The notes beneath the pieces were generated by a model that saw only the letters and a program-made list of their open reading frames with translations, did not search any database and was not told the DNA's origin. A stretch of 64,000 nt of DNA from assembly GCF_000224145.3 (NCBI RefSeq), contig NW_004190496.2, positions 124,001-188,000 on the forward strand, given 5' to 3'. How positions within the stretch are numbered: position 1 is the first letter of the stretch; the number at the start of each line of letters is the position of its first letter. Positions 46,801-58,504 of this stretch are shown piece after piece. The translations under genes were made by a program, and so were the position numbers. Source of the DNA: Ciona intestinalis (Eukaryota > Chordata > Ascidiacea > Phlebobranchia > Cionidae).

Positions 46801-49800
46801 TTTGGTTGTTAATTTCTTTCTCTTCGTTAATTTAATATTTAAAGGGATAAATGAAAATCGTTTTAAAAGCAATTCTAAGAAATATAGAACTAAATGTTTA
46901 ATGTCACCATATTTACCCATGTTTACTTTACATTCAATATTATGAAAATCTATGAATATACTTTATCACATTTTGGGTAAATAAATAACAATCTAACATG
47001 ATTTGTTTACATTAAACAACTGTTTAGGTTTCTCCACTATCTGGTCCATTAGAAGGGGGTACCATTCTTACTATCAAAGGCAACAACTTGGCAAGCAGAG
47101 TTGAACAGATTACAAGTGTAATGGTCGGTTCTATCCCATGCATTGTGATTGAAAGCTCTTATACAGCATCATTACAGTGAGTTGTATTGGATAGCAGGCA
47201 TTTAACTAATCGAAGATTCATGGTTCTTGGTTACATTGGGGTCTGAAAAAAATGCGGATATGCTTGCAACAAGTAGTTTATTCTTTGATTGGAAAACGAC
47301 AGTCGTTATAACACAAGTATTTTGTTTTATACACCTTGTGCATTAAATCAATACAATATTTATGATTCTTAGTTTAATTCTAAATAAATGTAACTTATTT
47401 ATTATCGTGTGGTGGACAAAGAGTGGTATAATATGGGTGTTCTGTTTGATACACCTCATACTCGCTTACAAATGACTGCATATATAACTTTATTTATAAG
47501 GTATTATTATGTTATGTCAATTTTGAATTATTTGCTCACAGGTTTAACTGTCGCACCGGTAGAAGCATTGGAGAAATGGTGGGAGCTGTTATAATTAACA
47601 CAAGCTATTCAATCAATGATGCAGTATTTACAGATCAGTTTGTATATAAGGTATACAAACTATTATAAAGTAAACATTTCTGACAAAGTTCGCAATGTGT
47701 ATAGTAATATAACATTTTTATCCTTGAATGGCGAGGCAGTTTTAGAAGTTATGTTATGCCCTTGTTTACTTATGTTTTCCGAAATATGTATCTTTGTGTG
47801 CGACTGTTTTTCCGTTTTTATCTGTAACCACTAAACAACCCATTAGTGACCAGTTGGTTTGAGCAATTATAATTGTGTGTCTTCCTCAAAGACACATATG
47901 TTTACAATGGTGGGAATGTTAAACCTTCTAGTTCAGACAACAAAAATCACTTTACTTACACATGCCTATTATGCAGAACGTTACAGCTAAAAGTTTCAAC
48001 CCCCTTCAAGTGCTAAACTTAACTGATGTTGACATACTGGGTTCAAATCTCGATGTGGGTAATGAAGCAAAACTTTGTGTGTTCCAACAAAGTGAAAACA
48101 AAATGACTACTTGCTCAAACAGGTAGAAAAATATTGTTTTATAAAAGTATTTTACTGAAGTAATTACCATTTTACATTGCATAAATACATAACATAATTA
48201 TTTTTTTACTTCGTTGATGATACTCAATCGTTTAGGTTAAAAATATTGAAGAGCAATCGGGTAAAAAGCGCTGTTTTAAAACACAGGATGTAAGCATAGT
48301 TTTATTATTTATAAAATAGAATAATGCTTACTTGAAATATTTAAAACACATAAAACAGTTATGCTTTCAAGTTTTAGTTACAAATTTACTGATTATTTTA
48401 ACTTTACCAGGACAAGAAACTTATTAAAATGTAAACTTCCAAGTGTTATGGGTTCAGGGAAGTTCACTCTACAACTCATAGTTGACGGTTTTGTGAGAAA
48501 TTTCAGCCAGCAAATTGAGTTTGTTTACCCGCCAACTGTTGAACCAAACCAACCGGCAGAATTCTTTGGATTCAAAACGTAATTACTTTAGAAATTTTTG
48601 AAAGTATATTTTAGGTTGTCAGTTTAAATAAATTTTAAGCATAAATAATAACAAATTATTTAAAGGTTTTGTAACTGTAGGATAATAGGCTTGAAGCCCA
48701 CCACTATTGTTACTACTAAAACTAACATGTAGTTTTGGGCAAGAGACTTCTTGGTGATTGCTTTAACAGAGTGGTCATCTATTGGTTGTTTAAATAGGTG
48801 GCCCAAAAAAATAGCAAAAATAAACAATCATTCACAAAGTTACATATCTAGAACCTCTAAACCGGGTACATGGCGTATGAAACAGAACACTTATGTTATA
48901 ACAACTGTCATTTATGTCCTGCCACAAAAGGGTAAATGAGTTAAAATAAATGTTGAAAACTTTTTTAAACTGGAAATTTTAGGCGTCAAACAGGAAAGTT
49001 ATTTTATTTTGTAAACTCATTACTAAACTGTATTACACACTCTATACAGAGGCAAAGGGACTCTCACTTTGGCTTTGAGTGGGTTAGCTGGTGTTAGGAC
49101 GGTGGAGCTACAGATTGATAATGGAGTAACTGTAAGTTCGGTTCAGTTTAAATTGCATACTGTCACTGAATAAAAAGAAAAACTATATTTGTCGCAAAAA
49201 TTTCATGAAAATATTTTATTAATGTAATAAATGTAATGTAACTTACTTTATCCTCGCGTGGCCGGAAAACGACAGTCGTTATCACACGGGTTTAACACCA
49301 CGTNNNNNNNNNNNNNNNNNNNNNNNNNNNNNNNNNNNNNNNNNNNNNNNNNNNNNNNNNNNNNNNNNNNNNNNNNNNNNNNNNNNNNNNNNNNNNNNNN
49401 NNNNNNNNNNNNNNNNNNNNNNNNNNNNNNNNNNNNNNNNTGGTTTTATTACATTTCCTGNTTAAACCATAGAAATTGGCGCATATTTCTTTATTAACAC
49501 TATAGCAATCACTACATTGTAATTATAAGTTTGGACTAGTTTTATATTTAAAACCTGGTACTGTTAAATATAGAGTGATGCAAAAATATTTATTTATCAT
49601 CTCATTTTTTGATATTTTATTTAACTATAGTTTGTTTTTTAGTATAAAGCTTAAAAATATATTTTATCAAAATATAACAAAGTTAACCAAATATTGAATT
49701 AACAGCCTTGTGCTATTGGTGGGAACTCTACAATAACATGCATCATTGAACCTGACCAATCAGCAAGAAGAAAAAGAAATGTTAATTGTAAGTAAGCTTT

Positions 49801-52800
49801 TAAACTTAACATTGTTTTTCATAATATATTGGCCAGGTTCTAGCACACTATTCAAAAAATTGTTAAGTCATTTGTACACCTGTGTCTTATATTTGGCGTT
49901 GCGGCCGTTGTGAGAGCATGTGCTTTTTGGGCAAGTCGGTTACTGACATTTGCATCAATTCAGTGATCACTAATGGGTTGTCCAAATTGTCACTTGTCAG
50001 TCACAAAAAAATATACACTCTTTCCTTTCCCACGCTAGTTATCCATACGAGCGTGTTTTAACAACTGTTGATTTCTCTTTTATCTTTATTCACCCTCAAG
50101 TTACATACGTGGCAACTCCACGCGAGGATAAACAAATTCCATTCATTTATTAAAAGGTCACTCATACCTAGAAGTGACTGCACAACAATCTTCTAGGCTA
50201 TTTTTATCACATCTTTTGTTACAGCACCTTCGAAGCCGGGTCAGGTACTGCTAAACAATGTTCACATTGTCTGGGAGGGAACTATAAAATATGTTGCTGA
50301 CCCAGCGATAACACAAATTGCTGAGCTTCCGTGTAAACACGTATCTGGCTCAATACAGGAAACTTCAAACGTTACAAGTTCTGAACAGGCAACGTTTATC
50401 ATTATCCCGGTAAATGTGATTTTGTGTTAATTTTAAAACATTCTGCTTTTGCACAAATACCTTTTCAGATTTTAGACATACTTGTTTATCTTTATATGTC
50501 AGACTATAAGAAGATAATAGAATGGGTGGTATGTTACAGAATTAGTAATGTTGTGTAACAGAATGGTTGTCATTATGGGAACATTAAGTATGTTATGGTA
50601 CTTGCAAGTTAAGTACACTTATTCGCATTTGCTCTAACTAATCAGCCACCAATAAGCCTCCAATAGATTGTACAAATTTACATAAAAAAGAGATACCCTA
50701 CTGACTCAAATAGACAATCGATTATTTTATCTAAATCCTAACTTTCCAGGGTGTTAACCTAAAAACTATGAACCCCAAACCAAGCGATTACAAGATAAGA
50801 TTGGTGACAGTGAATGGTGGGACATCAGTGACATGTACTGTAGCTTACGTAACCTCAACCTCGTTGGTTTGTTCAGCTGTTTCATCACAGCTTGATACTA
50901 TTAGGTCGGAAAAAGTTTCAATACAGGTGAATGTAACTTGATCATACATATGTAGATTTGATCATACATATGTATGATTGCTTATACCTTGACATTGGCT
51001 TAACAATCTATGAAACAAATTGCAAATTTTTCATGTTGTAAAGATTAAAGTTTTCTGATACTAAATAAATATGTAGTTTTTAAAACAGTTTAAAGTGAAA
51101 CTACAACAAAACGAAAGAAAAACTAATATTTTATACATGTTTCAACAGAGAACTAGTAAAAACTGAAACAGGTTTTAAAGGGGAAACTATTAAAAACTGA
51201 ATTCAATATTTTCCACAGGTTTCTTATGGAAACTGGTCACTCCCTTCTGTACAGGCAGTATATTGCCGGCAATCAAATACGATTAACATTGTGATAGCTG
51301 TGGTGGTTCCAATCCTATGTCTTCTGCTGCTTACCATCTTGCTACTAATGCTACGACAGCGGAAAAGAGCTCAAAAACGTGCGAAAGAGAAAAGAGTGAT
51401 TCTTGGGAAATTAGATGAACTGGAAAACAGAACTAGAGAAACTGCTCGAAATGGTGATCATCAATTACTATTTTATGTTTCATAACCACAAAAACATTAA
51501 AAAAATAACAGAAAATGAAAAAACTAGAAGAAAATGAAAAGATTTTAGCCTTTAAAAATATTGAATTTTTTTTCAGCTTACTTCGAACTACAGGCAGGAT
51601 ATATGACAAATCTAAATGAGAATTTATCACACCGGATAATCTACCTACCACCATGGGAGTATATCACACAAGTATTGTTCAATCAAAGATCAGGACATCC
51701 TGTCTTGGATGAAAATGTGGGTAAAGGGTTATAAATAAAGGAAGAAATAAATTGTTGAACGTAAATTATTTATCCTTGTATGGCAGGGCAACATAACTTT
51801 TAACACAGGCATTCTGTTTCACACATATGTATTTTGTTCCTTTTTTATGTATAGCCAACAATTTGAACAACCTATAAGGGATCACCGGGCTAGAGTAATT
51901 ACCGTTATGAAAGGATACATCAGAATGATAGAAAAATGTAAACTCACTTTATGTAACAGGAAAACTTTCGAATTAAACAAATAGTTATGCTAATGTTGTT
52001 TATATATGCAGGCAATGGTAGGACAAGGAACTGTGAAACAAGATGCTCTCAAATCTTTGTTGTCAGTGATCAAGAACAAGGATGTTCTTCTTGTTCTTGT
52101 CAGGACATTGGAGGAGCAAAGAAAATTTACCGTTCAAGAAAAGTAAGTTAAAGTATTTTGTTGTATGGATGTATATCAGTTGTTTATGAAACTGTCAGTT
52201 TGTTGTTTGTAGTGTATCTGTTTGACTGTAAAATGAAGCTGGTATAATTAACAGTGATTATAACAGGCTAAGAATAAAAGAGGTTTGGTTAAAAAGCTTA
52301 CCTGTTGAAACAGTAGTTAAATTTAAATAGTGTTGAAACTAATAGTCCACAACTTTTACAGAGGAAACATGGCTTCATTGTTAACTATATGTCTGTTTGA
52401 TGATCTTCCATATTATACCAGGTGAGACACTGCTTTTAATACTAGTTTGGTCTGAGTGTATCAAGTGTATGTAATATAAAACTGCCCAGCGATATGGTTA
52501 ATGCAACTGCCTGTAGTGTTCTAGGCTTGACGCTGCTAGCGTGGGGGTATATGTGTCCTTGACAAGGTATTAACACAATACCCTGATAATGGCTCTTTGC
52601 ATGACGAACAAAACATTGGTTATTTAAGATTACAGAACAATCTGCAAACAAATAATACCAAAATTGTTGTGTTATAAAAAATAAAGCGAATATCGTGGAA
52701 GTTAAATTTATAAAAGAAAATGACATTTTATTTAATAGAAGCTTGAATATTTGATTTTTTTCTTACTAGGGTAATGCTGGAACTGTTAACTGGCTTAATA

Positions 52801-55800
52801 CAAAAGCATGTATCAAGGAATCCAAAACTACTTCTTAGAAGGTACCTAGATGTAAAACTACCAAAACACTGAATTCATTAAATCTATTAACTCATAGGAC
52901 AATAAATAAATTTTATAATCTTCCATAAATTTATTTATAGGATTTTTAAATTCTTTACAATTGATTTATCGTTTTTAAATGCAGATCAGAATCAGTTGTG
53001 GAAAAGATGGTTTCACATTGGTTGTCAATCAATTTATATGATGAATGTATTAACGTAAGTAACACAAATATACTGATATATATATATGGGTTCCATAGTT
53101 TTACAGTTTTACTAATATGGCAACTTAAACCCATCCGTACTTGTAGTGAGTAACAAATTTTCGATAGTTTTTTAATTTTTTTTATTTTTTTTTAGGAACA
53201 AGCGGGAAAACCTTTATTTCTCCTGACCAAGGCAGTCCATTATTTGGTCAGTAGTGCTCCTTGTGATGTCATAGCCAAAAAAGCCTTTAATAGTTTGAAT
53301 GAAATGACATTGTTGGGGACTGAGCTTCAATATGAAACTGTGGTAAATATGTTTATGGTATAATAGAGACGTTCTTCATAAACCTTCTGCGAGTTTAAGC
53401 TATATATATGTAACTTGTTTATCCTTGTAAGGGGAGACAATGACAGTTGTTATAACACAGATGTTTTGTTTTTATACACCTTGTGCCCTCAATAACTTAG
53501 TGGGTGGTAACTTTTGGTAGATATTTTTCATTTTTCTAATAAATGGATCACAATTTAGAAAACTCATAAGATATGACTAGGTTGAAGCAATTACTGTTAA
53601 GTCTCTCTTCCCAATAAAAACACTCACAGTAATGGTAGCATCTTACCTGGTATCCTTTTGTTATGTTGCAAGCATCCTAAATACTGTTTCGGTAGTTGTT
53701 TAAAATTTGTATACTTTTGATCAGCTGTTCCATTTCCCCAGGTCTTGCATGCAACAATCGTTGAAGAAGGGGGAAAGGTTACAACTTCTGTAGATGTAAA
53801 AGTTGTGAATGTCGACAGCATTAAACAAGCCAAGACAAAGATCATTGAAGCTGTATACAAGGATAAACCATACAGTGAATGCCCCAAACCAGATGACCTG
53901 GATTTTGGTAAGACTTAAAAACAAAATTTGGAAAAAAACATTAAAATAACAATATCCACATATAATGTGCACTTCGCATAATGAAACGAATTAACATTTT
54001 TTTAGTAACTAACCAGTATCACTAATAATACATAGGATAAATAACACTAATAACATAACATCATTTTTAACTTCCAAAATTTTTTATTAGATTAATAGAC
54101 ACCAATGACTTGTTAAAACCTGTTACAGATTTTCCTGAAACTAACACATAAAAATATATATTATGTTGACAAACTAACTGAGTTTAAATATTTTTTAGCG
54201 TTAATGAACAGCAGTGAATCAACTGGCATTACTTTATCTGATGTAGATGGCATGTCAGTAGTTGATGGGAAATACACTAAGATAAATACTCTCAAACATT
54301 ACAATGTAAGTTGCACTCGTTGATGTGGGAGATATACTTTATGTGTAAACTATATTGTATCAACATATCATAGAAAAAACAATCTTAAGATTAAAATTTC
54401 AATTCAATTGTTGAAGTCAAAAGTTATCTTAATGTTAGATACACATATTAACTTTTATTGTAAAAATTTATCGCTAAATGTTCATTTAAACTCAGGTTCC
54501 TGACAACGCTGTTGTTGTACTAAGACCTCATGATGTCGAAAATCAAGGTATATCATCTCATTTATATATATTTTTTAATTTCATAGCAGGCATAATGTGG
54601 TTTATACTTTTTTGACTCCAATATATTTCGGCTAAGAGCCCCCATTTTATTCGAAATAATCGTCTGCCGTTCGTCAACAAACTATAAGGGTTTGACATAA
54701 CAACACCAAGGATGTGAAAAATTTATATATAGTTATACCATCGAGAAGTAAAAAAGGCCATATATTTTCCTACAATAATAAGAGTACCTAAATCCATGTT
54801 ATGGAACCTAATGTTAACTTAGCTGAAGATACCGGCGATTTTGATTGGTTTCTTGATCGTAACTACAGTTTTATTGGAGAAATATACAAACCATGGCGTT
54901 AGTATGGCAGAATAAATGCAGCTAATGAGATAAATATGCTAAAAGGGCACTTATGATGAAACATGCGCATTATATTCACTTTTTGTCATACATGCAATCA
55001 AAAGATTCTGTTCAAAACCGTTTCTGATTTTGATTGGCGGTGGGTTCAACAGCCATGCAATTAAACCAATGCTTTTTCCTGCACCTTTTATTCATAACAA
55101 GTTTTAACAGCTGTCATTTGCTGTTGATTTCCTTCTTTTTATTTTTTAAACAAATTGATCTTGGCTATCGTTTTTAAAGAGATAAATAAAAAGTTATGTT
55201 GTGATTTTACGCTCATATCATTTGCTCGTTGCTACAAACTTATATCATATTAAGGGAAGTTAACTACCATGTTACTTAATGTTATAAAAAGAAAAAATAA
55301 TACATTTCCAAATATCATTTCAGCTCCTCAGGATGTTTCATCGCCACTTCTACCACCGAAACATATGTATCATTTGGTAAAGTATTAAATTTTGTCTAGG
55401 ATAAAATATCTTCAAACAATTTCTTCAAACATAATATCTTCAAACAACAACTGCTGATAAGTGGTCACTGTTACCACTGTGAATGTGTGTGTCTTTGAAC
55501 AATAAGCTTAACAGCCATTTCTCTAACCCAGTTGCCTCTTAAGTTGCCAGCGACACATTACAAAAACATTTCTTTTCCAAAAAAGCTTGTGTTATTACAG
55601 CAGTCATTGCACTACTACGTGAGAATAAAAAGTCACAATCATTCCTAATGTCAAAGATAGTAAAATATTTAAATACCAGATTAATCCAAGCGAAGAAGAG
55701 CAATCAAATGGATATACGGATGTTCAAAGTGATGCAGGCAAGAAAGCTGACGAAATGTTGGATAATTTGATGAAGAGACCGTTCCAGGAAATGTTCCTGA

Positions 55801-58504
55801 CTAGGATGGTGAAAGCTAAGGTCAGTAAATTCAAACTATTTGGTTTAATTATATAAATAATATATTCTTGGCAGCAACGGGAAATATATTGTAATATACA
55901 GAATGTAAGCTTATGGTACACAGTATGTTTACCGACATTTACATAATAAAAATGCTTGTCGGTAACAGTGTATGTGTATTATATTTGGTGGGCTACTGTG
56001 GGGGAGACGGACACCTTTATCACATAATATCCAAATATACTGATCGTGTTTTAAACAATTAACAACGGTCTATGGAAGTTGTGAGGATACCGTTTTTATA
56101 ATTCTTTGATCGTTCTTTGTTTACTACCAAATGGGAAGAGAAAATAGAACGAAAAAAATGTCCCATCTCCCTCACCCCACTATGTATGAAACCACATCTT
56201 TTTTATGCCAAATTTGGTGAATTTAATAAACAAATGTTCAACTCACAGACAACAATACAGGAATATGTGGATGGTGTTTTCAATTCAATTTTACGACCAA
56301 AACCAATTTCCAAAACTGTCAGATACTTCTTTCAGTTTCTAGATCGTGAGGCAGATAGACACAAAATAAATGATCCAGAAGTTTTACATATTTGGAAAAC
56401 TAACAGGCAAATTTTATATATGTTTTTAACATCCTTGGTATCTTTATCCAATAGAAGGTTCTAGAGAATTTATTTGAAAAGCAAGATTTACACAATTTAT
56501 CACAGCTAAATTAGGTTTACCATTTCTGTTTAAGTGTTAACAGGACAGTTCACATAAATTAATTAACTGTTTTTGGACAAAAATCATATAAATCTGGTTT
56601 ATCTTCATATAAACTTATTCTTCCAGTCTTCTACTGCGTTATTGGGTAAATGTTCTCAAGAACCCCGAGTTTGTGTTCGATTTAAACAAGACAGACATCG
56701 TTGACAGCTGTTTGAATGTCATTACCCAGGCGTTCATGGATGCTTGTACCACCACTAACCGCAAACTTGGGCACGTAAGTCATGTGATATTCGTGAATAG
56801 ATAATTTATATTTTATAATGTAAATATAAGAACAAAAACAAAATAAAAACGCAGAATAACATATACAAAGGCAACATTAAATGCAACCTATTTATTGCTG
56901 AATGAGAGGGTGTTATAATACAGGTGGTATATTTTATACACCCTAAGCCTGATTACGAGTTTATGTATATAGTTAAATGGGTGGTTTGGAACAATTGCCA
57001 TTAAAGCAATAATTGCCATGCTTGTTAAGAACACATACACTTAAAATGTAAATAAAATATGTGACCTACCAGGTATAAATTGTTTAACTATTTTCATTAG
57101 GACTCACCATCTAATAAGCTTCTCTATGCAAAAGATGCAGACAATTATAAAGTCATGGTTAAAGAGTAAGTTATGTTTTACGTATATGCATCCACTATAC
57201 TCTTAAACAGATTTAAACTTTTTAAACTAAAAAAATGTAAATTTAAATAATGGAATTACAAGAGTAAGCTACTTCCTATGTGCTTTAGCATATTCTATAT
57301 ATATATATATATTTTTATAAACCTAATGAAGCTAATCTAGCAAATCATATGCATAATAACTTTTCACATTTAGATTGTCTTAATTAGAGTTGTACATAAA
57401 TATACTACCAGAGCTTTATCAGATTAATTATTCAAAGAACATACCTTCAATAATGTATTTGATATGACAGGTTTTTCTAACTTGATAATTTTTAGATTTT
57501 TCATTAATATTTCCAACACTCCAACTGTTACTCAAGAAGAAGTTACACAAATTCTACAAAAACAATCAGCGGTGAGTGAACAACTACTAAGTATGGGGGC
57601 ATTTTTTAAAAATTATTGGGACACATATTCTCGTAATTAAAGTGATTGCCTCTATAATAGAGTTGCTGGTGTGATGCTACTTCTCAAAGGTCAACAATTG
57701 GTTGTCCAAATTTTTAGACATACATTACAAAATATATATACATGTTACTTTAAGTGGGCATGAATGAAACAGGATGCTTATGATAAAATGACTGTCGTTC
57801 ACCAGCCAAACAAGAATTAAGAAGTTAAATTGAATCATTCATTTAGTGAATTTTGCTTTACAGAGTTATGCATCCCGGTTCAATCAGATGGTTGCACTAA
57901 ATGGAATATATGAGCATCTTGTTAAATATAGAGAACAGGTGAAAAAAATATTTAAAAATCAAAATTAATGTTCTGTACACATTGATCTGGCAACATTTAA
58001 CATTATACTGATTTTCATAATAGATTATACTTGGTGTGGCACAGACGTACAGTGGTGGCATTGTAGACATGCATTGGAATAGGCACTTATTGGTCATTTC
58101 TCTAACCCATTGGTCTATCCAAGTTGTCAGCCATACAGAAAAAAAAGTTTCCTACAGTCATTCATTTACACCTTTTAAAAATATCTCTGTTTGAATACGG
58201 TAATAAAGTCAAATTGATTAGGACAACTAAGAGAAAAAACTAGCAACAAAACAACAGTTAATAAAACATCAAATGGATAAATAAATTTTGTGTTATGTAA
58301 CTTATGTTATATGAATAAACCCGACTTTAAAAAAATAGCTATTTAAAAAATGTTCCTTTTAATTATCATTGTTAACTCGCTCACAAGGTAATGGAAGCAC
58401 TTTCTACGAGTGATAATGAAGTAGTCCGTGATGTTGGAACAAAACTCGATGAAATATTTCGAAGAATGGGAGGGGAAAGAAATAGCAACACAACAGTTGT
58501 TTAA
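37891..58504 (+). CDS. plxn: Plexin (semaphorin receptor), B-like features
   Basis: 38 coding exons: 37891-38038, 39106-40028, 40309-40500, 40849-40968, 41598-41701, 42063-42195, 42916-43084, 43539-43647, 43926-44136, 44518-44625, 45578-45668, 46538-46707, 47028-47176, 47542-47650, 47977-48122, 48411-48578, 49050-49131, 49706-49787, 50225-50409, 50750-50926, 51219-51453, 51577-51716, 52012-52142, 52362-52421, 52770-52841, 52985-53054, 53196-53342, 53742-53907, 54199-54305, 54496-54547, 55324-55376, 55680-55820, 56249-56406, 56627-56774, 57101-57165, 57496-57571, 57864-57938, 58388-58504 (5589 nt, 1862 residues). Seen: signal peptide 1-20; Sema domain to about 460; three PSI modules (first [12 protein letters not shown], second [10 protein letters not shown], third [14 protein letters not shown]); IPT domains ([10 protein letters not shown]); membrane helix about 1214-1237; split cytoplasmic RasGAP with [13 protein letters not shown] and HIWKTNSLLLRYW around a Rho-binding insert. 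RRKR at about 1065-1068 is a furin-type site, and the C-terminus TVV is PDZ-ligand-like; both are known from plexin-B. Intron 33 has a GC donor. The donor of intron 22 could be read two ways. Confidence 0.97.
38112..38308 (+). mobile_element. MITE-A, full-length, consensus-like copy
   Basis: TATAGTAGGGTGGGGGAAGA at the left and TCATCCCCCACCCTACTATA at the right, about 197 bp. Plexin intron 1. Confidence 0.88.
38341..38538 (+). mobile_element. MITE-A, second copy in tandem
   Basis: CAGGGTGGGGTAAAACGGGA to GGTCCCATTTTGCCCCAATC, same orientation and only about 30 bases after the previous copy. Confidence 0.82.
40615..40740 (+). repeat. Composite SINE body fragment, degraded
   Basis: CCCACAAAGTTACAAATGTG, GGCATGAGATGTATGG and CCTCGCCAAGCAAGGTTAA. 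Plexin intron 3. Confidence 0.55.
41150..41230 (+). repeat. SINE tail module fragment
   Basis: GTGAGTGAGGTTCTTGTGTA, GGACATGGGGTTAAGG and CATTACCCTAAACACCCAGG. Plexin intron 4. Confidence 0.5.
41745..41890 (-). repeat. Composite SINE body fragment
   Basis: TTATCCTTGCATGGTGGGGC, GTAGTTATAACACGGGTATT and ACACCTCGTGCCAGCCTACT. Plexin intron 5. Confidence 0.7.
42225..42470 (+). repeat. Composite SINE, long copy
   Basis: GCGGGTGTATGTGTTTTGAG, CTCCAATCCAGTGTTCCCTT and GACATGATGTGTATGAAACA. Plexin intron 6. Confidence 0.6.
43095..43280 (-). repeat. Composite SINE, head-side and body
   Basis: TACACCTCGTGCCAGCCTAC, ATGTATGTTACTTTGTTGGT, CCCATTAGTGACCACTGGGT and TGTCTTGCCCAAAGACACAT. A further fragment in the other orientation follows at 43345-43410. 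Plexin intron 7. Confidence 0.7.
45710..45935 (+). repeat. Composite SINE, long copy
   Basis: GGGCGTATGTGTCTTTGGGA, CTCCAACCAAGTGGTCACTA and GGCACGAGGTGTATGAAACA. Plexin intron 11. Confidence 0.7.
46185..46400. repeat. Two composite SINE fragments, opposite orientations
   Basis: 46190-46300 is the reverse body (GTCGTTATAACACGGGTTTT); 46345-46400 is a forward remnant (AAAACAGAACACCTGTGTTA). Plexin intron 11. Confidence 0.55.
47280..47465 (-). repeat. Two degraded composite SINE fragments
   Basis: AACGACAGTCGTTATAACAC at 47287 and ATGGGTGTTCTGTTTGATAC at 47440. Plexin intron 13. Confidence 0.55.
48725..48935 (+). repeat. Composite SINE, degraded long copy
   Basis: TTTTGGGCAAGAGACTTCTT, GAGTGGTCATCTATTGGTTG and CATGGCGTATGAAACAGAAC. 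Plexin intron 16. Confidence 0.6.
49230..49303 (-). repeat. Composite SINE body running into a gap
   Basis: TTATCCTCGCGTGGCCGGAA and GACAGTCGTTATCACACGGG, the same subtype as 20695-20795. Plexin intron 17. Confidence 0.65.
49304..49440. other. Assembly gap
   Basis: 137 N in plexin intron 17, with one more N at 49461. The reading frame joins in phase across it, so no exon is required inside. Confidence 0.95.
49895..50150 (+). repeat. Composite SINE, degraded long copy
   Basis: GCGTTGCGGCCGTTGTGAGA, TTGGGCAAGTCGGTTACTGA and AATTCAGTGATCACTAATGG, then CCACGCGAGGATAAACAAAT. Plexin intron 18. Confidence 0.55.
51765..51900 (-). repeat. Composite SINE fragment, degraded
   Basis: TTATCCTTGTATGGCAGGGC and AACACAGGCATTCTGTTTCA. 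Plexin intron 22. Confidence 0.5.
52485..52640 (+). repeat. Composite SINE head with tRNA-like region
   Basis: GCGATATGGTTAATGCAACT (A-box-like), TGTAGTGTTCTAGGCTTGAC and TATATGTGTCCTTGACAAGG. Plexin intron 24. Confidence 0.5.
53405..53645 (-). repeat. Composite SINE, degraded long copy
   Basis: TTATCCTTGTAAGGGGAGAC, ACAGTTGTTATAACACAGAT and TACACCTTGTGCCCTC. Plexin intron 27. Confidence 0.55.
55460..55635 (+). repeat. Composite SINE, degraded copy
   Basis: GTGAATGTGTGTGTCTTTGA, CTCTAACCCAGTTGCCTCTT and TGTGTTATTACAGCAGTCAT. Plexin intron 31. Confidence 0.5.
55993..56185 (+). mobile_element. MITE-A copy ending about 65 bases before a plexin exon
   Basis: TACTGTGGGGGAGACGGACA to AATGTCCCATCTCCCTCACC, with ACAACGGTCTATGGAAGTTG in between. 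Plexin intron 32. Confidence 0.8.
56890..57060 (-). repeat. Composite SINE, degraded copy
   Basis: GTGTTATAATACAGGTGGTA and TACACCCTAAGCCTGATTAC. Plexin intron 34. Confidence 0.45.
57645..57820 (+). repeat. Composite SINE, degraded copy
   Basis: GTTGCTGGTGTGATGCTACT, CATGTTACTTTAAGTGGGCA, AAAATGACTGTCGTTCACCA. Plexin intron 36. Confidence 0.45.

Noticed and set aside
56117..56464. A 115-codon plus-strand frame
   Set aside because: It is read-through of MITE-A and intron sequence into plexin exon 33 and past its GC donor. Only 56249-56406 is real coding sequence.
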